The translations under genes and the position numbers were made by a program. Under the pieces are notes generated by a model. That model did no database searches. It saw only the letters and a list, made by a program, of their open reading frames with translations, and was not told where the DNA came from. A stretch of DNA of 32,128 nucleotides, taken from contig JAFUGP010000115.1 of assembly GCA_017469335.1 (NCBI GenBank), forward strand, positions 1 through 32,128. Reading direction: 5' to 3'. How positions within the stretch are numbered: the stretch's first letter is position 1; every line of letters starts with the position of its first letter. Of the stretch, positions 7,817-15,600 are shown in pieces. The DNA is from Succinivibrio sp. Its GTDB lineage: Bacteria; Pseudomonadota; Gammaproteobacteria; Enterobacterales; Succinivibrionaceae.

Positions 7817-9623
7817 GAAGGAAAAAGAAGGAGCAGGCACTGAGGACTTTGATGAGTTAATCCTCAAGGGCGGTTACTATGTGGACAAGACCGACTTGCT
7901 CCAAGAGATCTTTATTAACGATCTCAGCAAGAATCTGCTCTTCACCCGTCCCCGGCGTTTTGGCAAAACCCTCAATCAGAGCATGATCTACCATTTCTGC
8001 CGCTTAAACTACCAAAACCCCGGCGATACCAGCTACCAGGAGCGGCTCTTCCTGGACAATGGCCGCAACTTTAAGGTGGCGGGAGAAGACTTTGCGCAGC
8101 TGCGTGAGGAGTACATGGGGCAGTATCCGGTGGTCAATCTCTCCTTTCGCACCGTGGAGGGCACGGATTTTATCTCTGCCTTAGATGTCATGGTGAACAA
8201 AATTACGGACTTGTACGAAAATTTTATCTTCCTAAAAGACAGCAAGAAACTTACTCAAGCAAGAAAAGCCTCTTTTATTTCCGACTACGAGTTTTTACTG
8301 AGCGCGGGAGCTAATCTTGAAAAGCCTGAAGTGCTGGCGCGTACGGTTAGACTTGCCGGTACCTTTCTGTCCAAACTCTGCCCCATGATCCATCGTGAAT
8401 TCGACCGTCAGGTACTGGTACTCATCGACGAGTACGACGTGCCCCTGCAGAAGGCCGTGGTAGCCGAACACCCCTATTATGAAAAGATGCTGGATATCAT
8501 CCGCCGCTTAAGCGGCAGTACCTTCAAGCAAGATCCCGATCCCTGGCTGTTAAAAGGCATCGTCACCGGCTGCCTTAAAATCTCCCACCAAAGTGTGTTC
8601 ACCGATGCCAACAACTTCAGGAGCATCGGCATGGACAATGCCCGCTTCGCGCGTTACTTCGGCTTTACCGGGGAGGAAACGCATAAGATGCTCGGTGACT
8701 ATGAGATCACCGAACGTGATGAGGAGGTCAGGGACTGGTATGACGGCTACCGTTTTGGCCCTGAGAGCATATACTGTCCCTGGAGTCTGATGGGCTTTTG
8801 TTCAGACTGCGTTAAAGATCCTCAATGTGAGCCTGGCATGTATTGGGTCAACAGCAGCGGCAACGACATCCTCTCCCTTTACGCCCAAAGCTGCGACCGC
8901 GAGGGCATTGAGGGCCTGCAGAAACTGGTAAACGGTGAGTCTATTACGGTAAATCTCAGGGAGTTCTCAACCTACCCCACCCTCAAAGAGGGGATGAGCT
9001 TTGAGGATTTTATGACATTGCTGCTGCACACAGGGTATGTAACCTATGACCAAGACTCCAAATTCAAGCGTGAGGTGAAGCTTAAAATCCCCAACCGTGA
9101 AGTTCATACGGCCTTTATTAACAGTTTTAGTCCGCTCTTTAGTAAGGATAACCCCGCCTGGACCAACCTCGCCGTCGAGCTTTTGGACTCATTGCTGCAC
9201 AACGAGGTCGACCAGGCTAGGATCCTCATCAATAAGCTCTTGGGCCGCTATATCAGCTTCAGGAATACCGGCTATGAGTCCTACTATCACGGCTTCATGC
9301 TCGGGGTACTGGGTCTGGCTGCATCTTCCCGCAACATAGAGCTGATGGAAGAGCAGGAGTCAGGCGACGGTTATTCAGATATCATCCTGGTTGACGCAGA
9401 CCACAGCACCGCAACAGTCCTGGAGCTTAAATCTGCCAAAAATACCCGCGTGGATCGCCTTAAGGCCAGCGAGGACGCCGCCTCACAAATCATTGAAAAA
9501 AACTACGCCGAGAGTCTGCGTCATACCAACTGCAAGCAGATCCTGGCTCTGGGTATCGGCTTTGGCGGCAAATACTGCGAGATTAAATCCCTAGGTGATC
9601 TGGCAGAGCATGTCTCAGCCTGA
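7809..9623 (+). CDS. AAA-ATPase-like / PD-(D/E)XK nuclease family protein, motifs intact
   Basis: This 604-residue protein is the intact paralogue of the gene just upstream; the first 130 residues align almost without gaps. It keeps RPRRFGKT (47-54), LIDEYDVP (near 207-212), DWYDGYRFG, an IYCPWS motif and YWVNSSGND. In the C-terminal nuclease domain it has DGYSDI (Asp524) followed by LELK (Glu539, Lys541), the D...E-x-K pattern of PD-(D/E)XK enzymes. The start at 7809 is supported by AGGAGA at 7798-7803. It overlaps the end of the upstream gene by 8 bp, so the two are probably translated as a coupled pair; an earlier in-frame start at 7728 lies well inside that gene. No signal peptide or membrane segment was seen. 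Nuclease chemistry is a family inference, and the target is unknown. Confidence 0.88.
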   Translation: MTEKEKEGAGTEDFDELILKGGYYVDKTDLLQEIFINDLSKNLLFTRPRRFGKTLNQSMIYHFCRLNYQNPGDTSYQERLFLDNGRNFKVAGEDFAQLREEYMGQYPVVNLSFRTVEGTDFISALDVMVNKITDLYENFIFLKDSKKLTQARKASFISDYEFLLSAGANLEKPEVLARTVRLAGTFLSKLCPMIHREFDRQVLVLIDEYDVPLQKAVVAEHPYYEKMLDIIRRLSGSTFKQDPDPWLLKGIVTGCLKISHQSVFTDANNFRSIGMDNARFARYFGFTGEETHKMLGDYEITERDEEVRDWYDGYRFGPESIYCPWSLMGFCSDCVKDPQCEPGMYWVNSSGNDILSLYAQSCDREGIEGLQKLVNGESITVNLREFSTYPTLKEGMSFEDFMTLLLHTGYVTYDQDSKFKREVKLKIPNREVHTAFINSFSPLFSKDNPAWTNLAVELLDSLLHNEVDQARILINKLLGRYISFRNTGYESYYHGFMLGVLGLAASSRNIELMEEQESGDGYSDIILVDADHSTATVLELKSAKNTRVDRLKASEDAASQIIEKNYAESLRHTNCKQILALGIGFGGKYCEIKSLGDLAEHVSA

Positions 9624-9686
9624 CCTGCCCGGCGGACTTTTTGTCCCAGGTACCGTACCCCGGCACCTGCCTGCGTTTTCCATGCC

Positions 9687-9727
9687 AAAAAAAAATTACC
9701 GGGAGATCCTTTTTCAAGATCTCCCGG
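9687..9727 (-). terminator. intrinsic terminator between convergent genes
   Basis: CCGGGAGATC (9699-9708) pairs perfectly with GATCTCCCGG (9718-9727) across a 9-nt loop. On the minus strand the stem is followed, after a few bases, by a run of nine T (the A-run at 9687-9695). This fits termination of the leftward JetD-like gene. On the plus strand the hairpin is followed only by CATTTCTCTC, so it would act weakly for the AAA-like pair. Confidence 0.85.
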
Positions 9728-9831
9728 CATTTCTCTCTGAGGTTGGGCTCATTGGCCGTTTGGTAAACAAGTCCCGCTAAATACCATAACGGCCAATTCA
9801 GACAAACCTTTAGGGTTTTAACTGCTCATCC

Positions 9832-11094
9832 TCAATCGCGGTTTTTGACCTCATCCAAGGCATAGGAGTCCTTGCCTTGATCATCAATGCTCACCCCGAT
9901 ATCGGTATCGAGTTCTTCTCCACCCACACCCAAAGCCTTGTAAATGAGTTCCAGGGGAATGCGCTCCTGGTCGATGCGGGCCCGCAGACCGTACATACCG
10001 GAGGCCAACATGCGGTAGAAACTCATCTCCTCGGCAGTCAGTGCCATGGGCTGGGGCTGATCCTGCGCGAGAATGTCATCGTAGGTCCACAGATCCTTGT
10101 TGGTGACGAAGGTACCCTCGTCCATGAGCAGCGAGTTGGTATTGGGCAGATAGACGCGGAAATTGTTGAGTACCGCGAACGAGCGCAAGGAGATGGATCC
10201 GGAGTAATCGCATTTGGCCCCGGCGATCCAGTCGGTCTTGCACAGCTCCGAGAGCGAGTGGGTGGGAGTAATCACGATGACGGTACCCGGAACATCCGGT
10301 ACCGACAGCGCCGTGCTCACATCCTCAAAGAACACCACCCGGGCCGGCTTGATGTCGATGGTCTGCAGATCGCCAATCGGGGCGGCAAAGTACCTCAGCC
10401 CGCCTATCTTGTTGCGCAGCACGTGATCGAGTACCACCACACGTACCAACGGGCTGGGCGGCAGCAATCCCAGCTGCAGCAGATCCTTGCGCAGCGGGTT
10501 TAAGTCCAGAAAATCGCGCAGGAAGGTAAGCAGAATGCTGCGGTGGGACTCAAACCAGGCCGTGTCCACCCCGCGCACATTGATCTGACGGATGAGCGAG
10601 CCGCTGTTGCGGTGGGTGCAGATCCACTTGCACACATCCACGAAGTGCTGAAAATCGAGATCGTCCAAAGTAGTCAGCGAGGAGATATTGTCCAGCGCCG
10701 AGTCGATGAGATCGGGCAGCTGCGCGGCGATGATGTCCAGACGGCGCAGAGCCGAATGGTACTCCACCAGATGCCCCGCCCAGGTGACAATCTCGTCAGG
10801 GCGCTCGAACACCAGATGGATAGGCACTTCCACCGTGCCGATGCCTGGGTAGTTCTTCTCCAGGAAATCCACCTTGCCGGCGGCCAGATCTTTATGCCAG
10901 TCCTCGCAGAAGGCTATAAACTGCTCCTTGTGGGCCTTGACGTCCTCATCACGGGTGGGAGCACCCAGATAGATGCGGCAGGGGAAGCCGTCGATGGCAT
11001 GGTTTTCGTTTTTGACATGCTCGGTCAGCCAGCTGGTGATCCTGGCGCGGTACAAAGAGGAGATCTCGGTACGTATCCCGTTGCGGTTTTTCAC
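9832..11094 (-). CDS. jetD: orphan Wadjet JetD/MksG-like protein (DUF3322-DUF2220), Toprim motif altered
   Basis: This 420-residue protein matches, by remembered family motifs, the DNA-cleaving subunit of Wadjet/MksBEFG condensin-like plasmid-defence systems. The N-terminal DUF3322 part shows LIRQINVRGVDTAWFESHR (167-185), close to the usual 'RQVDIPGVDTKFIE' motif. The C-terminal DUF2220/Toprim part has FFEDVSTAL (255-263, normally an EN motif), FAVLNNFR (306-313), SLLMDEGTF (321-329) and a conserved RARIDQERIP (371-380). The segment that is normally YWGDIDTHGF reads YSGSISLRSF (297-306), so both acidic Toprim residues are Ser. The glutamate (257) remains. No jetA, jetB or jetC gene flanks it: upstream lies tadA and downstream the AAA-like pair. 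The GTG start has AAGGAG at 11102-11107. The protein is probably non-nucleolytic or repurposed, and function is uncertain. Confidence 0.78.
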   Translation of the reverse strand: MKNRNGIRTEISSLYRARITSWLTEHVKNENHAIDGFPCRIYLGAPTRDEDVKAHKEQFIAFCEDWHKDLAAGKVDFLEKNYPGIGTVEVPIHLVFERPDEIVTWAGHLVEYHSALRRLDIIAAQLPDLIDSALDNISSLTTLDDLDFQHFVDVCKWICTHRNSGSLIRQINVRGVDTAWFESHRSILLTFLRDFLDLNPLRKDLLQLGLLPPSPLVRVVVLDHVLRNKIGGLRYFAAPIGDLQTIDIKPARVVFFEDVSTALSVPDVPGTVIVITPTHSLSELCKTDWIAGAKCDYSGSISLRSFAVLNNFRVYLPNTNSLLMDEGTFVTNKDLWTYDDILAQDQPQPMALTAEEMSFYRMLASGMYGLRARIDQERIPLELIYKALGVGGEELDTDIGVSIDDQGKDSYALDEVKNRD

Positions 11095-11193
11095 TTAAAA
11101 GCTCCTTAATAGACGCAAACTCTCAAGAGATGGGACATTTGTATATGGTTAAGGCTCATATTCTTACAACCCACGTCAAATTTCAATGATCCC

Positions 11194-11213
11194 CCGCTCA
11201 AAACACTGAGCGG
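11194..11213 (-). other. stem-loop downstream of tadA
   Basis: CCGCTCA (11194-11200) pairs with TGAGCGG (11207-11213) around a 6-nt loop, 50 bp after the tadA stop. No T-run follows on either strand, so it is not a classic intrinsic terminator. It could protect the 3' end of the dgkA-tadA transcript. Confidence 0.4.
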
Positions 11214-11262
11214 CGCTCACTTTGAAGGGATTTTGAGGAAGAAAGGACTGCTAAGGCTCAGG

Positions 11263-11811
11263 TCAAACCAAAGAGGTTGCGCCCTGCCGCTGCTGCTCTC
11301 TTCTGTACTTAAAAAAAGCGCGCAACAGCGCCGAGCACTGCTCAGCGAGCACTCCGCCCTGCACTTTGAGGTGATGATTGTGCCGGGGATCGTCTGCTAA
11401 GGCAAAACAGCCCCCACAGGCCCCGGTCTTGGGATCGCTGGCACCATAGTAGAGGTATTCGATGCGCGAGTGCACCATCAGCCCGGTGCACATCAGGCAG
11501 GGCTCTAAGGTCACATACAAAGAAAGTCCGGGCAGGCGGTAGTTGTGCACCAGCCTTCCCGCCGCCCTTAAGGCTACCATTTCGGCGTGCGCTGAAGGGT
11601 CATGAGAGCTGATGACCCGGTTGCAGCCCACACCCAAGATCCGCCCCTGACCATCGGTGACCACCGCGCCTACCGGCACCTCTCCTAGATCCCAGGCCAG
11701 ACGGGCCTGCGCTAAGGCCACCGTCATAAAATATGCTGAGCCACCCGGTGAGGCAGCGTTCACTTCAAGGGCACTCAATGAAGGAGGAAATGACGGAGTG
11801 TTTGCTGTCAT
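11263..11811 (-). CDS. tadA: tRNA-specific adenosine deaminase TadA
   Basis: TadA converts adenosine 34 of tRNA-Arg(ACG) to inosine and is normally essential. The zinc site of the cytidine/deoxycytidylate deaminase fold is complete: HAE (75-77, His75 as ligand and Glu77 as proton shuttle) and PCLMC (104-108). VPVGAVV (45-51) and a C-terminal FFKYRREQQ helix are typical of TadA. At 182 residues it is slightly longer than usual because of about 28 extra N-terminal residues before YFMTVALAQAR. No clear ribosome binding site precedes the first ATG, so the internal Met29 (ATG at 11727) could be the real start. It lies 31 bp after dgkA on the same strand and is probably co-transcribed. Confidence 0.93.
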   Translation of the reverse strand: MTANTPSFPPSLSALEVNAASPGGSAYFMTVALAQARLAWDLGEVPVGAVVTDGQGRILGVGCNRVISSHDPSAHAEMVALRAAGRLVHNYRLPGLSLYVTLEPCLMCTGLMVHSRIEYLYYGASDPKTGACGGCFALADDPRHNHHLKVQGGVLAEQCSALLRAFFKYRREQQRQGATSLV

Positions 11812-11842
11812 TTAATTGTTATATATAAAATTTAGAACATGT

Positions 11843-12220
11843 TCAGGGCGCGTACACTTTGGAGAGGAGCACCGCTGCCCAGCCAAAGCAGGTAAGACAC
11901 AGCAGCACGAACACGCAGGCCGATCCCAGATCCTTGGCGCGGCCTGAGAGTTCATGCCATTGAGGACCGATGCGGTCCACCACCGCCTCAATGGCGCTGT
12001 TTAACAGCTCAAAGGCCACGGTAAGCCAGGGCAGCGCAATCAGCAAAATAAGCTCGGTCACCGAATCTGAGAGGACAAAGGCAAGAGCGGTCAGCACCGC
12101 CGAGAGCGCAAATTCCTGGCGTATGGCCGCTTCATTGGCAAAACCGGCCTTAAAACCCTGCATGCTGTACTTAAAGGCTTTAACCAGCCGGGTAAGGCCC
12201 GGGGGTTGCTGCTTGGACAT
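11843..12220 (-). CDS. dgkA: diacylglycerol kinase
   Basis: This 125-residue inner-membrane enzyme phosphorylates diacylglycerol to phosphatidic acid and recycles lipid released during membrane-derived oligosaccharide or LPS modification. The family hallmark FELLNSAIEAVVDRIG (70-85) contains the ATP/metal glutamates (71 and 78). An amphipathic N-terminal segment with NEAAIRQE (29-36) and three hydrophobic helices (about 37-52, 55-72 and 100-119) match the small trimeric prokaryotic DgkA. The ATG has AGGAG at 12226-12230. It is the promoter-proximal gene of a dgkA-tadA pair. Confidence 0.95.
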   Translation of the reverse strand: MSKQQPPGLTRLVKAFKYSMQGFKAGFANEAAIRQEFALSAVLTALAFVLSDSVTELILLIALPWLTVAFELLNSAIEAVVDRIGPQWHELSGRAKDLGSACVFVLLCLTCFGWAAVLLSKVYAP

Positions 12221-12660
12221 GGCTGCTCCTATATTTGATCCGAGTTCAAACTAATTGACAATAACTTATTGTTATACGAAAAATATTCTTGTTCTATGCC
12301 CTTTACACACCAACTTTGCCCAAGATCAGTCCGTCCTCCCCGCCGAGCTTAGACATTCCCAGGCTCCCCTGTCCGTTACCCCCACCAGAGCCTCCGCCTG
12401 ATATCGCTTTGTTATGCAGGCAAAAGCCTCAAGTCACGTGCGGGATCGCAAATTTGAGGCAAGAGTGCTCTTTTACGGTGTTTCTTTCTTCACAAACAAG
12501 GTGCATTTTGACATACTAAGTGAGTTAAAACAAATATTTTTCCTGCTTGTAACTGAAAAGTCCCTGCCCTGTGTGCGCCAAGAGTGCACCCTCAGGCGGC
12601 CTTCAGCTGAAAATACGCGCCATAAAGGCGCTCCTAATAAGCACCAGTCGGGATCACATC
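12221..12660. other. 440-bp divergent intergenic region
   Basis: The region separates leftward dgkA from the rightward alpha-2-macroglobulin gene. It holds the palindrome at 12258-12272 and a perfect TTGACA (12508-12513) on the plus strand, a possible -35 for the rightward operon. The sequence 17 bp further on (CAAATA) is a poor -10. No open frame here looks like a gene. Confidence 0.5.
12258..12272. promoter_or_regulatory. inverted repeat in the dgkA / alpha-2-macroglobulin divergent region
   Basis: ACAATAA (12258-12264) and TTATTGT (12266-12272) form a perfect 7-1-7 palindrome 38 bp upstream of dgkA. It overlaps TTGTCA read leftward, a possible -35 element for dgkA. It could be an operator, but the sequence is AT-rich enough for chance to matter. 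Confidence 0.35.
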
Positions 12661-15600
12661 ATGTTTTTCAGATCAGCATCGCCTCTTTGCCTGCTCACCG
12701 GCGCCGCGTTATGGGCACATGCCTTGACGGCCACGGCGGCACCTTTGGAGTTCAAACGTCTGCTCGACACCCAAAACCACAGCAACGACTCGGTTTGCGC
12801 AGTGATGAGCGCGGCCATGGAGGGCAGTACCGCCTTGACCGATCTGACCGGTTATATCTCCCTAAAACTCAAGGACGGCAGCGAGGCCAAGGTCAATCCG
12901 GTTTTAGAGGGCAACCGCCTGTGCCTGACTGCCCTGACCCCCGGCACGGCCTATACGCTCACCTTCAAAAAGGGACTGAAGGCAGCCAACGGTGATGCTC
13001 TCGCCGCCGACGTGGTGCAGAAATTCGTGACCAGCGACGCCCCGCCGGCGCTGAGCCTAGAGCACGGCATCGTGCTGCCGCGCGAGAAGGAAGAACCCTA
13101 TCTGCTGCTCAAATCCGTCAACGTCCCCGCCGTCAAGGTGCAGCTCTACCGCATCTCCCCGAGCGATCTCAACGGCTCGGAGGTCTATTCCATGCTGCAG
13201 GACACCCTGCACGGCTGGCAGCTCTCCAGGCTGCTCTCGGGACATGCCGCCTTTTTGGGCAGCACCGACTACAACATCGGCGCACAGAGCAATACCCAGG
13301 CCGTCACCAAAATCACCCTAAGCGAACTGGAGAGCGGTGATCATCAGGGCATGTATCTGGTGCTGGTAGGTCAGCCCGATCTCAATTTTGACGATCCCGA
13401 GGTGTTCTACAGCCAGGACAAGCTGTGGCTGGCCAAGCTGCTCTTGTTCTCGGATATCGGCATCACCACCTATGAGGGCACCAACGGCATCGACGTGGCG
13501 GTACGCTCGCTGAGGACCGCCGAGCCCTACTCGGGAGTGCGGGTGCAGCTGGTGGCGGCCAACAACGAGGTGCTCACCACCGTACGCACCGGCCGTTACG
13601 GCTACGCTCATTTCAGCCGTGACGCCACCTCCGGGCGCAGCGGTCTCAAACCCTCGCTGGTAGTGGCCCAGGGCGAGAAGGACTGGGCGGCGCTAAGCCT
13701 GGAGCAGACCAGGCTCTATTTGAAGGACAACCAGGGACGGCAGCGCTCGGACCTCTCCCATGAGGTTTTCTCCTATACCGACCGCGGCATCTACCGCCCC
13801 GGCGAGAAAATCCACTTCGTCTCCTTGGTGCGCAACGGCGATCTCTCGCGCAGCGATCTCAAGGCCGTAAGGCTGCGCATCATCAGGCCCAACGGCACCG
13901 AGTTCAAGAGCGTAACCTTAACCGATGAGGGCGGTAGTGCCTTTGCCTATGATTTCACGTTGCCCGAGCATGCCCCCATGGGCAACTGGCTCTTGGAACT
14001 GGGCTTGGACCGGCAGACTCTGCTCTCCTCCACCTACGTGCAGGTGCAGGATTTCATCCCCACCAGCTATACCATCAGCGCACCAGAATCCCTGGCCCCG
14101 CTGAAAACCCAAGTGGAGATCCCGCTGACTCTCTCCGCGCAGTTCAACTACGGGGAGCCCGGCGCCTGGCTGATGGCCAACGCCCACCTCACCGTCAGAC
14201 CGGACGAGCACCCTGTAGCCTCCCTTGGAGATTTCTACTTCGGACCTGAGAGCGCCGAATACGAGAAACTCATCAAGTACACCTACCTGGACGAACAGAA
14301 AACCGACGAGAAAGGCATCGCCACCTTCCATACCGTCCTGCCGGAGGCTCCCTACGCGCGGCAGGTGCTTTTCGAGGGCACCGTTTACGGCAGCGACGGC
14401 GGCAATCAGAGTGTCAGCCGCGTCTACAAGGTCGAGTCGCACACCCCGCTCATCGGGGTGCGCAAACTCCCCGGCGCGGGCAACGCCTCCTTTGAGGTGG
14501 TCATGGTCGATCAGGATGGCCACGCCCAGGAAGGCGACATCACCTACACCATCCACCGCCGGCAGGTGAGCTATCAGTACGCCTTCATCAACAACAACTG
14601 GCGCTACATGGCCAACGAGCACCGCACGCTGGTGGACTCCGGCGCCCTCAAGGCCCTGCCCTCGGGGGAGGCGGCCAAAATTGAGCTGCCATTGGACAAC
14701 GGCTCCTACGTAATCGCGCTCAAAAGCGGCCACAGCGCCACCGCCTATGAGTTCTATCAGGGCTACATGCTCTCGGATCTGGCCTCCTCGCCGGATCGCT
14801 TTGATCTTTCCACCGACAAAAAAAGCTATCGCTTAGGCGAGAGCGTCACGCTGGAGTTTGACAGCGTGGCCGAGGGTTATGCCGATCTGGCCGTGGGTAC
14901 CGACAAGATAGTGGAACTGACCAGGCACCGCGTGCAGCAGGGACATAACTCCATCAGTTTTGAGACCACCGAGGCGATGGGGCTGGGTGCTCACGCCATC
15001 GTCACCGTCTACACCCCGGTCAATCAGGCCGGCGCAGGCTCAGTAAGAGCGGTGGGACTTGCCTATGTGGCGCTGGACAACTCCGCGAAGGTGCTGGACG
15101 TCAAATTGGGCGGCAGCTCTGAGTTCAAGCCCTTCCATGCGGTGGACGTGCCTTTGGAGATCACAGGCGGTCAGGGTACGGTTTACTATACGGCCGCGCT
15201 GGTGGACAACGGCATTCTCTCTCTGACGGGCTTCAAGCCGCCGCGGCCTGACGTGGAGCTGTTGGAGCCGCCGCGCATGAGCATGGAGATAGCCGATCTC
15301 TACGGCTATCTCATCAAGCGCCTGCCCGAGGAAGGACAGGGCTACGGTGCCGACTCGGATGAGGCCGGCAACATCACCCCGGAGACCATGGCCTCGCTGC
15401 GCCGGCGCAACGTCTCCATCTTCCACGGCATCGCCTCCTTAAAGGACGGCAAGACCCAACTGCACTTTTTCATGCCGCGCCATCAGGGCTCGGTCAAGCT
15501 CATGGTCACGGCCTGGAACGACACCGCCTTAGGCTCGGCCACGCGCGATATCGTGATAAGAGATCTGGCCGTAGCGCAACTGGCCACCCCGCGCTATCTG

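Noticed and set aside
12508-12536. TTGACA-based promoter for the alpha-2-macroglobulin operon as a firm feature
   Set aside because: The -35 is perfect but no acceptable -10 is found at 16-18 bp spacing, so it is mentioned only in the intergenic entry.
12571-12660. GTG-initiated 30-residue extension of the alpha-2-macroglobulin
   Set aside because: It would place the signal peptide internally; the ATG at 12661 gives a normal secreted start.
13918-14733. 271-codon open frame antisense to the alpha-2-macroglobulin gene
   Set aside because: No recognisable domain; shadow of a GC-rich coding region.
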